64,000 nucleotides of DNA from Anadara kagoshimensis (Eukaryota; Mollusca; Bivalvia; Arcoida; Arcidae), in contig CM037870.1 in assembly GCA_021292105.1 (NCBI GenBank), positions 6,559,058-6,623,057 on the forward strand. Direction: 5' to 3'. Below, one piece after another: positions 22,936 to 36,101 of the stretch (the stretch's first letter is position 1; every line of letters starts with the position of its first letter). The notes under the pieces are model-generated. The model made no database searches and had not been told where the DNA came from. It saw nothing but the letters and a program-made list of their open reading frames with translations. The translations under genes and the position numbers were made by a program.

Positions 22936-23670
22936 TCCTAGTGGGCAAACAACATTGACCTGTCTATTTGTAAATATCCTAGTGGGCAAACAACATTGAC
23001 CTGTCTATTTGTAAATATCCTAGCAGGCAAACAACATTGACCTGTCTATTTGTAAATATCCTAGTGGGCAAACAGCATTGACCTGTCTATTTGTAAATAT
23101 CCTAGTGGGCAAACAACATTGACCTGTCTATTTGTAAATATCCTAGCAGGCAAACAACATTGACCTGTCTATTTGTAAATATCCTAGTGGGCAAACAACA
23201 TTGACCTGTCTATTTGTAAATATCCTAGTGGGCAAACAGCATTGACCTGTCTATTTGTAAATATCCTAGCAGGCAAACAACATTGACCTGTCTATTTGTA
23301 AATATCCTAGTGGGCAAACAGCATTGACCTGTCTATTTGTAAATATCCTAGTGGGCAAACAGCATTGACCTGTCTATTTGTAAATATCCTAGCAGGCAAA
23401 CAACATTGACCTGTCTATTTGTAAATATCCTAGTGGGCAAACAGCATTGACCTGTCTATTTGTAAATATCCTAGCAGGCAAACAACATTGACCTGTCTAT
23501 TTGACCTTAATTCTAAATATTTATCATGTGCTCGTACATTTATGTATAGGGTACAAACTACGAAGGTATTTATTTCAACTGCATCATGGGTTACATATGT
23601 TGTTACATGATATTAACTGCGAATCCTTATCCAACCCATGCATTGGATGGATCAGTGTTGTTTGCCTATA
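22936..23670. mobile_element. TIR element with an internal 41-bp tandem array (~14 copies)
   Basis: From about 22936 to 23503 a 41-bp unit (GGCAAACA(A/G)CATTGACCTG, then TCTATTTGTAAATATCCTAG) repeats about 14 times. Units alternate between AGTGGG and AGCAGG starts, showing blockwise amplification. The unit contains the element's left terminus. The inverse terminus TCAGTGTTGTTTGCCT closes the element near 23668. The shorter relative at 19966-20215 has the same ends with a single unit. Confidence 0.75.
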
Positions 23671-24039
23671 AAATGAAATATCAAAAATAACAACAATCAA
23701 TGTATTTTAAATAATAATTTTATTTTGACCTACATTTACCCTTTGTTACAGATTTTAAATGTAAGTAAGTTGTAAATAGGTCAGTAGTCAAGAACTAGGT
23801 CACTAATCACTAACCATGTAAACAAAATAACCTAAAACATTAGCATTTTAAAAATAGACTTAAAAATTTTAATTAATGGTAGTTTCTCTGAACTTTAACA
23901 TCTCTTTGATTTATAATCAGACAGTAGTTAGAGCAAGTGTAGTAAATTTAAATTAACAGTTTAATACAATATATGTGCTACACACCATTGAAATGTAATG
24001 TAGATAAGAAAATGTTGGCATCACTTCATTTTCGCTACT

Positions 24040-24670
24040 GTCCATTTACTCTGCTGGAGAGAAAGGAATAACGCTAATATTTCAAAGATTTGAATGGCAC
24101 AGTTAAAAATCAATTAATCATTTACTTACATGAGCTGAGTCGTTGCTAATAATCCTTATTTCGATCTAATCTGTGCATTATAACTCCTTTAATACACCAA
24201 AACGTGTTTTGGATAGGTGTTTACAATGGTAAAAAATTTGACAAAATGGCAGAGTCTTTTGTGTGACGTAATGATGACGGAACAATTTAATTTTTACGTA
24301 GGTTCGCGAGGGGTACAATGAAGGGTAGTTCAAAGGTCGGATGGAGTTTAAAAGTTTGAATTTACGTCAATTTTTTTCAAAAGTTTGAACATGCAGAAAG
24401 GTAGTTCACTTTATTACTTTATTAAATCGATTTTGGTCATCCCGGTTACACAAAAATCAATCCATTCTTGAGCTGCACTAACCTACGTAAATAGTCGACT
24501 CTTTCGTCATGACTACGTAACATAAAGAACCCCGCCATTTCGTAAAAGAGATTACCATTGTAAACACCCACCCAGGTTATATTTTGTCGCATAAAATGAT
24601 ATATTAAGCAAGGATGGAACCGAAACAGAAATTTTCAGTTATGACTCGGCTCATGTAAGTAAAAGAATCA
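24040..24670. repeat. Inverted pair of Crypton-associated modules
   Basis: 24040-24310 is closely similar to 9975-10250 (AGAAAGGAATAACGCTAATA, CTTTAATACACCAAA, TGTTTACAATGGTAAAAA, GTGTGACGTAATGATGACGG). About 170 bases further, 24480-24670 carries a diverged reverse-complement version (TTACCATTGTAAACACCC, TACTTACATGAGCCGAGTC on the other strand). The arms are roughly 200 bp. Confidence 0.65.
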
Positions 24671-24984
24671 TTGATTTGTACCCGTCGTATTGAAATTTAT
24701 AGCGTATTTTGCGATCTTGCTTTCTCCGAAATAGGCTAAATAAATAGTAGAGAAATATTTTCATCATCATGAAATAAATTTATGTTAATGTTTTTCTATG
24801 GAACTTAGGCAAATATTTCCTTGTTTTCAGTAATTGGAGGGATCTTCTATGTTTCACAAATTTTAGTATTCATTCAACAAAGTTTTTATCCTGATATTTG
24901 TGCAAAATAAATCATAATATGTTAAGTATTTAATCTCGGAATTCATAAAATATAAAATAGAAATGATATAATTCTAAACACTGA

Positions 24985-25135
24985 CTAGTTAATTTCATGT
25001 ACAAAATCATGTGATACTACATACATGAAATCATGTGATACAGTTAATTACAGCGAGTCAAGTTCATTTACAAAATCATGTGATACCATTAATCACAGCG
25101 AGTCACATGTACAAAATCATGTGATACTATTAATT
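24985..25135. repeat. ~53-bp tandem repeat with AAATCATGTGATAC
   Basis: Four exact ATCATGTGATAC cores alternate with TTAATCACAGCGAGTCA-like segments. The core is the same TCATGTGA octamer as in the CEP104 intron array at 3630-3965, but the unit around it differs. Confidence 0.7.
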
Positions 25136-25839
25136 ACAGAGACTGCTAAATTGTAAAATCTTGTATTATAAAAAGTGTATACAAAGGCACAATATGTTTT
25201 CATCAACCATAAATTTCCTTATAATAATGATATACACATGTAGATCATTACATGTGGAGTTTCATCTAGAGATTCAGGCACAAAAAAATCAGGTTTTTCA
25301 TTTTTCAATGTAATAATACAGATCATAACATGCAGAAATTATTTATCAAGAGATTCAGGCACACTATTTTCTTCATCTATTTTGACTTTATCCTTACAAC
25401 ACAAATCATTAACATGTGGAAATTATTTAATCAAGAGATTCATTGTTTATCATACAAATAATGCTGGTAGATTTTAATATCACTTAAACTTCTTCAATGT
25501 ATAGATTTGTGGAGATATGTAGTGTTGAAAACATTAACTAACATGAAAATATTCACTCTTTCCATACTTTTTTTAACCCTTCAAGTCATTGTCTTCTAAA
25601 GATTGCTAACAGTAACAACTTATAAAAGGACCACATTTTTTTTGTCTTGAACATCATCATGGTTCTGACACAGAACAAGAGTCATGATATAAAATCTGGC
25701 ACTAAACAAAAGCCATCATACATGTATAAAATCCCTGTATATGCTAAGACACAATTACTATCTATGTATACATGAAATAAAATTCAGTCATTTATATACT
25801 GGAATGTTAGTTTGCACAGTGTACATGGTACACACATGT

Positions 25840-26000
25840 GTGCATATATATGTAGATATATCACACATGGGCATGTGTATATATGTAGAGATATCACACA
25901 TGTGCATATATATATATGTGTAGAGATATCACACATGGGTATGTGTATATATGTGGAGATATCACACATGGGCATGTGGTATATATGAAGAGATATCACA
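25840..26000. repeat. ~31-bp tandem repeat GTATATATGTAGAGATATCA
   Basis: Five units of TATATGTAGAGATATCACAC plus ATGGGCATGTG lie head to tail. Open frames on both strands here are artefacts of the repeat. Confidence 0.8.
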
Positions 26001-27495
26001 TTTTTTCTCTCCTTCTTTTATGCGATCTTGGACGGATCAAATGATATGTATTACCGGTAATCCAAAAGTAGATTTTCATACAATATTATCATCAATAAGA
26101 TGTACCGTACAAGTCATGTAAAAATATAATAAGTTGAGACTGAAAATCATCCTTTATAAGTATATATTGAAATAAATATATCATAATTATCCTGTGACCT
26201 TTATATTTTAACTAACAGTACTAGTAAATATATAATAATTATCTAGATTACAAAATGCAGAACAGAAAAAAGATTTTATTATTCAGTACACACTTATTTC
26301 AGAATTTAAAAAAACAACCTTACATTCTGTGAGTTACTTTAAATAATAAGTTAAAAATTATTCAATACATAATCACAGTTCTGATATACAATAAAACCTT
26401 GTTTTAATGCCGCTCAATAATTTTGCCATCTCACTTGTTGCCAAAGTATTTTGAATTCCTGAAGGCTATTTCTTTTAGTTTATATATTAGCCTCAATTTA
26501 TTACCAAACCAATGAGGTTCACTGCTGTACCACATGATCAATACCTCTTAACATTTGTATAGAACGCTTTTGGAAAACATTAACATTACAAAATCCCCCA
26601 ATAACATTACGGGAAAAAGTCTTCTTATATGATTCCATATCCATTTATTTGGCATAAATGTTAGGGGAAAGCATGTTGTACAACAGCAAATTCTATTTAA
26701 AATTCAAAATCTGATAGACAAAATGGTGGCAATGAATCTTAGTCTTGTTGTACTTTGTCAAACCCCTTTATAATATCAAAATATAGAGGTGATGAATCTA
26801 TCTTCTGTATTGCAGAAGTACATACATATAGAAAGTACAAAAAGTTACAGAAATGAAATTACTCAAGCATTTAAATATAATGTAATTCATATATAATGCC
26901 CAATATGTGTAATATGAAATGATTTTTAAAATCCTTTTAACAATATTTTTAAATAATTTTGATTCACAAACATAATGAGACATCAAAGTTAGTTTGTACA
27001 AATATACGGAGTAACACTGTAACACTAGCACTAGTTATTCAACAACCACAATGTATAAATAGATCTAAATATCAAAAGTCAAACTTTTGTATGAATACAG
27101 GGTACTGTAATCCAATTTTTTTCAGGAATTACCGAAAGAAAAATTAATAACAAGTTATAACTGAAATATGATGCCATTTCATAAGTGTTCTCCAAGGGAA
27201 CCACTTTGTTTTACCATTTAAATAATAATAATAATAATAAGCTTCATCAGTTAATACACAAGAGAATACATTTCTTCAGTCAATCCAAACTTGAGGGTTT
27301 TGTAATAAATCTAAGAGATCTCTTCAGGTTACAAATATGTCACTTTATAAATGTTTAATTCACATTCATGTGTATAAATTAGAATAAGTTACTATGTCAG
27401 TATTAAATATTAAAATCTCTAACAATTAAAATATAATGATGTAGAGCAATAGAAGGTAAATATTACAAAGTACTTTGTTATCAAACATAAGAAAT

Positions 27496-27632
27496 TTATG
27501 ATGGTGTTTGTTGTTGTTGTTGCTGTTGCTGTGACAACGGTGTTGTTGTTGGTTGCTGTGACGATGGTGTTATTGGTTGTTGATCTCCTCTTTGACTGCT
27601 AGCTGACCCTCTCCTAGAACCCGATATTGAAG
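27496..27632 (-). CDS. ARMC9: ARMC9 terminal exon with polyglutamine
   Basis: The final exon encodes [34 protein letters not shown] and then a run of eight Gln before TPS and the stop (TAA on the minus strand, 27496-27498). It is separated from exon 22 by an 8.5-kb intron. It fits in phase, but an alternative 3' end inside that intron cannot be excluded. A candidate poly(A) signal ATTAAA lies at 27354-27359 on the minus strand. Confidence 0.8.
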
Positions 27633-30600
27633 CTGCAAATGAAAAACAAGAATAACATGTAATAATTTTTGTCACAACATCCCGCCCCCACCATTGATGA
27701 AATCTGAAAACTTGGAATAAATGTTGCTTTATGATGACACTCATCTTTATCTTGCTCCCACCCCTTTCTCACAGCTATGGTAACCAAGTTCTCTAAATCC
27801 CTTGGTTATGGATCATGGCGACTCTCACAGTCTAGGTTCAATTCCCACTAAGGAGAGATCCTTGTGTGAGATAGTGTGTTAGTTCACTTGGCATAGGCTG
27901 TCAATGTTCTCTGGGCACTCCAGTTTCCTCCCAATATCCATAAACTAACAACCCAATTTAAGTCAAAAAGCTTGACTGGGTGTAAAACTCTATTATTCCA
28001 CTTAATTCTCCACTCGCTACAATAATAATCTTGTGACCTGTGTTTTTCTATTTTCAAAATTCAGGTACCCTTCAATTGATCTCAATAAATGTTATATGTG
28101 ACTCTACAGTTAATTTGGATTTATAACGAGTGCAGATGCTCCTGAAAATACATGCAAACTTAACAAACAGTTGATAAACCCATAAAACAAGTAACAGAAT
28201 AAAAACAGGTATTGAGTTATCAATATTTTTGAAGAGCACAGAAAGATGGTTTTCAGAATATCAATACGAATCTCGTGGAAGTTTGACACATTTTTCAATA
28301 AACCTGCAACAGTTGATATAATCTTAAACAAAGTAACTAAATGCAACCAGATATTAAGTTTTCATTATTTTTGTACAACTAGATTGTTTGATTTATGATG
28401 ACAGAAACATGAAGGAATAAGAACATCATATAAGTTTAACATTTTCCAATAAGTTTCTTATAAAAAAAAATTATCAAAAAGATGTTTTTATTTTTAGAAG
28501 GAAAGAGATAGAGTTGTGACAAACACATGCATCCTGAAGATTAGATATTCAATAGTGATATAACATGCTTCAACTTATCCAAAACCAGTAATATATGACA
28601 TACATGCTCTGAAGTACCAATTACAACATAGACAAACATTGACAAAAGTACCATATCATTTCAGAGTACAGAAAATGTATCAAGTTGACAAAATAATTTG
28701 CCTCAAATTGACAAACTAGCTTGCTTGAAATTGACAAACTAGCTTGTTTCAAGCTGACAAACTAATATCTTTCAAGTTGATAAATAAGCTAGTTTCAAGT
28801 TCACATGCAAACAAGCATTTACAAGTTGGCACACTAGCATGTTTAATGTTTCTGCCAGCATGCTATCAATAGGTGGAAGTCACAGAAAGGTAAAGAAACT
28901 CTTCAGTTTCCCTTAACCCTTTAGTTTGAGTAGATATGTACATGCAATGATTAGATGCTTATGTTAGTTGTGTTAAAACTTTAAAACCGGCCCCAGTGTT
29001 TGAAAGTTAAAAGTATTCATATCCAAAGGTAGAAAATGGCATGGCATGTATAGTAGATTTAGCTAGCATCTTTTAAATTGAATGTTTTTGTAGGTCAATA
29101 TAGTGTCTTTACAATCAAACCTGCCTAAAAGACCACCTCTATATAAGGGCTACCTGCCCATAAAGGCCACCTTTTCTGGTTCCCTTAGGTTCGGGTAGTC
29201 TTTATAGACAGGTCTGACAGTATTTAGCACTTGTATGATCCTATTTCATCTTTATAACACACACACACACACACGCACACACACACACACACACACGCAC
29301 ACACACACACACACAACACACACTTTTTTGATGATTGATAAAACCATCTATTTAATGATGATAAAATTTAACAAAAATTTTCATACTCTGTTTATAAGTA
29401 TAAGTAAATCTGGTGTCAAACATATATATTTACCATTACAACTGCATGCAGGAAATCATTTCTCAACCAGAAGAATTTAACAATTATCAATATCCATGTA
29501 GGATAGGGACATCTCGCTAAAGAGGTTGAATATTTCAGTCAGAAACCAGGCTTACTAAGACTTTGATAGAAATGTTCAACTCCGAGGGTGAGATTTCCCT
29601 ATCTTACATGAATTAATTATAATGGATTCTTTTTTTTTTCAATTTTAATGTCAATTTTTTGCTTCAGTTGTGATTTACATAGACATCGACACCATGTTTG
29701 TAAAATCTAACTTTGTTATCCAACTTTAAACATGACCATCGGAAAGAATGTACCGGTACCATATTTTGGTTTACACAGAATACGGTATATGAACCAGAAA
29801 ACGAAGTTATTTCTTCTAAACTCCCTTTATTAACATTTGGAGCATCTTGACAATTTCCAAATTTTGGAGACTCAGTCGTCGTTTCCCCACAAGAAGACTG
29901 TTTAATAGGGTACATGGGGTGGTCTAACCTGCCAAAAAGCTGTATATTGTTAACGTTTCAACATAGTTCCATGTTCCTTGGAAAGTTAACCAATCACTAT
30001 TCAAGAAATTTTTTTGAAAGGTTTAATGTTTAAATGATATAAATGTCCATGTAATATTTGTAAATTGTCACCATGATTGTCTAACAACCAAATATTTCAT
30101 CTTATCTGATGAGATTTGTTTATTAATTCTATTCAAATGTTCCTCAAATATATAATATCTAGGATTCCTAGAATTATGAAAATTTGGTCCTTTTTAAAGT
30201 ATCTTATCACAAATTTGCTAAAATAGATTATTTTCCGAAAAAATTCTCAGCAATTTTGGCTATCAGGAATGAAAACATGGCAATATATATAGAAATGATT
30301 TCCAATTCCAGATTAAACACAGCAAACACATGTTAACAATATAAACAACAACCAACAACATTATAATATGTACATCATATTAGTAAAATTGTTACCTGTC
30401 TGGAGTTATGTCCCTTTATCAATCAACAAAATTCACATTTTAAAATTAAAACCAATTAAAGAATACATTCCTTCTTTTTGTTTGTTTCACTAACTAAGAC
30501 TATACTTATTTTTCTAACTCATGCATGATGTTAAGTTAGCATTCACACAACAACTTCAACCTAACAATCCATTTTGTAAGCCACAATGAACATAAAAACC

Positions 30601-33170
30601 CATGCTCAGACTTTCAGAAGTGTTAATGCTCGTTAATGAGTTCCTTTTCTGGAAATAGCATCATGAATGAACCTTTGAAACTATTAACCACAAGACCACA
30701 CCAAATTAATGTTTGGTCAGTCAGATGTTTTGGAAAAGAAATAGAGGCAAGAAGAAGGCAATTAAAAATCAAATGTTTTTTTTTTTTTTTTTTTTTTTTC
30801 CCCAGGTACACAAAATTTGAATCAGACAGGCAAGAGGAATAATACAGACTAGCGGGTCCAACAAACTACAAATTTATTTGGAATGGCCTAAAAACTAACC
30901 CACACCTCATACTCATATTGAAATGATATAGAGGACAGATATGTCATCATAGTTGGACAGGATTATTTCTTACAAAATGTAATAGTCTCTCATCATCATT
31001 TCAGGATACTGTAAACGTATTTAATTTCGCATGTATTTAATTTTGCGGTATTGAAAATTAAGACATATTTGCGTAGTTAAATTTTTACTTTTTTTGAAAT
31101 ATGCACTATTACACAATAAGCACAATTTAGTTTTTGCTCGGTATTGATTTTCGCGCAAAATAAACAACCGCGAAATAAGCAAAAATAAGTACACCGCGAA
31201 AATAAATATGTTTACAGTACAATGTTCAATTGATAATGTAGCCCACTTGACTGTTGAATATCCAGCCAAAACAAAATAAATTTTGCATAAAAAATCCTTA
31301 ACAACAGACAAATATTAATGCAAAGGATAAACACATCTATATCATATCATGATTTTTTTTTAATTTCCGTATTTTGGATCAACACTTATCATTTTGTGTA
31401 TTTATAAAGTACAAAATGCAAATACAAGAGCATATCTTATTATTTTTATAATTTAACCTCATAAAATATGTATTAGAAATCTACAAAGTCACAGCTACAA
31501 AATTTATATTGTTTTTCCAACAACTTTCTTAAAACTCAAATGTAACAGAAATGTGAACACTGTCAGGAAAGCATGTTAAAATAAAACTAGAAAAACTGTG
31601 AGCCACAAGCTCACAAAAATACCCCCGCTCCCCCCACATAAAAAAAACCCATCTGATCAAATTTTAAATAGGAGGTGCACATCTACATTATATCACAAAG
31701 ATTGTGTGAAAGTTTCATGAAAATCCATTGAAGGGTTTAGGAGGAGTTGCAGATAAGAGATAGGTACCCTATGGTGTAACGGAAGGACGGACACACGGAC
31801 GGACACCTCTATCACTATATACCCCCACTTTTTAAGCGGGGGTATAATAAACTGGTTTATATAACAGTAAACTTTAGATTTTTTTCAATTCAACATTTAA
31901 AACTTAAAACTTAACCTCAATACAATAATTAATAATAATTTGGTTTATATGAACCAAACATAATCAATGAACTGAACCATGCACAAATTCCAAAACAAGA
32001 AATAGAACAAAATTCTGAACAATGGATGCAAGTTTGACCTTGACCTTTGACATTTAACCTCTGCAGTCTTAAAGCTTTCTTTATTTGTCTTGGTGAACAT
32101 GGATTTCTAATCCGACAACAATCTAATGAATAAAATATTAAAACTTTTGATGAAAACAATTTTAACCAAAAATCAAAGCACTGATAGTGCTGAACGTAGG
32201 AAAGTAGTGATGATGATGGTTATGGTTCTGCTGTTGCCTATGATGATGATGATTATGATTATGATGATGGTGATGGGAATGTGACATGAGTAGTTACTGA
32301 TGAAGATGGTGATGATGAATATGATTTCATTTTTTGATGTTGATGTGACATGAGAAGTTCTGTTGAAGACGATGAATCATGCTGCTGCTGCTGCTGCTGA
32401 TGATGATGATAACAGTGTTGGTGACATGAATTCTACTACTGATGGTTATGATGATAAAGAAGATGATATGACATGAATAGTGATGATGATGGTGGTGATG
32501 ATGATGATTATGCTGCTGCTGCTGATGATGATACAAAACCTTGTTATCTGAAAATATACAATGATTTTGTAGTAGCAACAGCAGAGTTATGTTGTTGTTT
32601 TGGGTCTAATTTCAGTCAGTAATCATAACCAACATCTTTTACATTAGAACTCTCAATGACAATTTATCAGCATAATCATCATCATCATCGTCACTCCTCC
32701 TCATCATCACTCCTCATATTACATTATCATCAACATGAAGACATCATCATCATCACCATGCATCATCATTACCATCATCATTGGCAGCAGCAGTAGAACC
32801 CATGTCACCACTATCAGCGCCATCATCATCATAATCATTATCAGAAATCCTCATGTCACCGTCATCATCATCATAATCATTATCAGAAATCCTCATGTCA
32901 CATCATTAATGTGGTAACAACATCATCATTGTCATCATCATCATAGCTCTTAATGTCACATAATCATCATGGTGACATCATCATCAGCAGCAGCAGAAGT
33001 AATAAATGTCAAAACCACCACCATAAGCATAATCATCTTCATCAGATCATCATCATTAGAAATCTTCTTGTCACATCATCATCAACATGAAGACGGTGTC
33101 TTTATCATCATCACCATCATGAGTTATTAACATCATAATCAGCTTCAGCAGAACTGAATGTCATCACCAC

Positions 33171-33202
<32 letters not shown>

Positions 33203-36067
33203 CCATCTTCATCAGATGATCATTATCATCATCACCACCATCATCACGATGATCATAATGATTATTATTACAGTGTTCATGATAATATGACATGAATAGT
33301 TCTGATGGTGATGATGACCACGATGATGATAATGATGATGATGATGATGATGATGAAAACAGCAGGGTTATGTTGTTGAACAATATCTTTAACAGAACTC
33401 CAAATGGCAATTCAACACCACCACCACCATCATCATATCATCATCATCATCATCATCATCAAAACTCCACCTGTTACATTATCATCAACATGAAGACATC
33501 ATCATCATCATCGTCATCACAATGATCATCATCATCAGCAGCAGCAGCAGAACTCATGTCACCATAATCATCATGTCACATTATAAACATGGTTACATCA
33601 TCATCATCATCATCATCATCATCATGGGCAGCAACAGAACTCATGTCACCATAATCATCATCATCATTATAGCTCCTCATGTCACATCGTCATCATCATC
33701 ATCATCATTGGCAGCATCAGAACTTAATGTCATCATCACCATCATTATCATCATCTTCATCACAATCATCAATATCATCATCATTGGCATCAACAGAACT
33801 CATATCATCATCATCATCATCATCATTGTGATCGTCGTCAGCAGCAGAACTCAATGTCACCACTATTATCATCATCTTCATCAGATCATCATGTCACATC
33901 ATCATCAATATAGTGTCATCATCACATTAAACACCTTCACCATGACCAGCTACTTCCTTTGATTTGCATTTGACACATTAACTTAAGTGATTGAATACAC
34001 AATTAATTTGAAAAAATAAAATAAAATGAAAATAAAAAAAAATCATTTAAATGTAGTTAAAATTATTGTTGAATAAATATAAATTGACCAAGTGAGCTTC
34101 AAAAGCCTGAATTGATATAATTCTGACACAACCTATATATAGCCCCTAAGCTAACAATTTGCATCTCCAATTACAGAAGTTGTCCAGGCAACTGTCTCTT
34201 TCAGAAGTTTGTTGACAAGAATGGTGTACAAAAGAGGGCAATATTTCTTAATAATTAATTGATTATTATTTGGATAACTGAAATTCCAATAATCCTCTGC
34301 TACAATAGAATTAGATCTACTTTGAATTTAAGTATTATTAGGTGGTCAGATAATTTTATTTTACCAATTTTAAATGTCCAGGTAATTTACACCCGCTGTG
34401 AGGCCCACTGAATAAATAGTCTAAAGAACCAGACATCGTTCTATTTATAGTTGACAGTGTCTACCTGAACTTTACAGAGTTGTTATTCTTTCAGGATTTT
34501 ATTTTTATCAGCTTCTATTTAACGGATTAATTATCAAGTGGCCACCAGGACTTTTATGAATGAAATATAAGGTAAGAATAACACAATCTCGGACTTTGCC
34601 TTTTTTTCTATGCAAGTTTATTATACACGTGGAATTTTTTGATGACTTTTTTGTTCCCGAAGATGGCATTTAAAAGAGAATGTCTGTTGTAGACACGGGT
34701 GGTCGCTAATATAAAATTTGCATTCAGACTGAACTGTCTATACTAGTTATATATTTTATTATGACGTTAATTAACAGTTATATAATGCTGATGCACGTTA
34801 ATTTTGCTTCTCATAAAGTGGTGAAAATTCTGTCACAATATCCCCGATTGTCCCGGTTAAAAGTAACATGTACGTTTAAAAACTGAAATCCCGATAATGA
34901 TGCTCAACTCGGTCGTAAATTTTCGATGTGAAAGAAAAAAAATTCTATATTTAGATCGCTGATGTAAAATATTTGTTTACATACGGGCTACTGTAGTTTA
35001 ACATGCGTAAGATCTTCTAGATCTACTCAATATTTTCTAAACGGACGACGTGAAATAAATTTTATTTAACCACGAAAAAAATTGTTTTTATTTATTACAT
35101 CAGTAGCCAAAATATTGTTTGAATGTGTCATTTTAGCGTGTAGTATAAAATGAATCTGAAAGTGAAAGTTCTGCCCACTGACCAATCAAATCCATTGCCT
35201 AATTATATATGCAAATCTGACTTCACAGACGGGACTAGGTTCGAAATTCCTACTCGCTGTATCAGTGTGTGGATTGTTGTTTGTTTGTTTTATTTTCATT
35301 GAAGTTGTTTTAAAATACTTGCCTGAAATTTGGCATTCAAAAACCAAATACAAATACCCAGAAATGCATTTGTAAAATTAAGATCGGGCTCTTCTATATG
35401 GGTCTATTTCTTGTAACAGTAGTGTTTTGGTTAAGGGAAGATTTTGTTTACATCGATACGCCGTTAGTAACCAAACGACGACAATACTCTGAAAAGTCTT
35501 CGACTTTCCTACGTAAAAATTACAGTTGGATGCAAATGTTTTTTGAACCAGATCCATTACTACCTCAAATTTTTAAAAAGTTTTCATGCATCAATTTTGA
35601 AGACAGTCTATTAAATGTAAAATAAAATACCTAAATATAAAAATTTTAATGAAATACTTCTAGATACTACTGGATATTGACAGTCACGACCTTTAGCACA
35701 GGATAGAGACAACCTTGACCATAAAACTGGATAGAAACAATCCTAACTTTACCAATGAATGAAGATGACTTGAACCTTAAACAGACTGTTCTTTTAACAC
35801 TACTACAATAGCTATATGTTTGGTCTGAAAAAAATCCTCTTTTCCAATTTTATTACATTCATTCAATTCCATATTTGAACTTATCTCTACAACAGTAGAA
35901 TAATATAATCAGTAGATTAATATTTAACCTGCATACTGTCCCTCCTTTATATTTCTATATCACACTGATTACAACTGATTAAAATTACATGTACTGTGTC
36001 CTATTGACAACTGAAATCAAAGAAATACTCACCATAGTTTCTATCTGAGTTTGTCTAAGACTGAATA

Positions 36068-36101
<34 letters not shown>

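Larger units (their letters stand above)
19351..27495. other. Intergenic region between the 3' ends of CEP104 and ARMC9
   Basis: No convincing gene lies here; the open frames present are short and AT-rich or sit in repeats. It contains a TIR element (19966-20215), a 31-bp GGAGTTATCTCCC array (21839-21985), SINE-like relics (22196-22330, 22555-22810), a 41-bp array in a related TIR element (22936-23670), an inverted pair of Crypton-associated modules (24040-24670), a TCATGTGA array (24985-25135) and a ~31-bp TATATGTAGAGATATCACAC array (25840-26000). The stretches 20216-21838 and 26001-27350 show nothing recognisable. Confidence 0.75.

Noticed and set aside
22936-23503. 41-bp direct repeats resembling a CRISPR array
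   Set aside because: Units are contiguous, with no unique spacers, and the context is a eukaryotic intergenic region.
29235-29480. Open frame with a long His/Thr run
   Set aside because: It is a translation of the CA microsatellite.
33522-33962. 146-codon frame rich in Ile, Ser and His, with neighbours at 32327-33525
   Set aside because: All are translations of the ATC/GAT satellite; similar frames appear on both strands.
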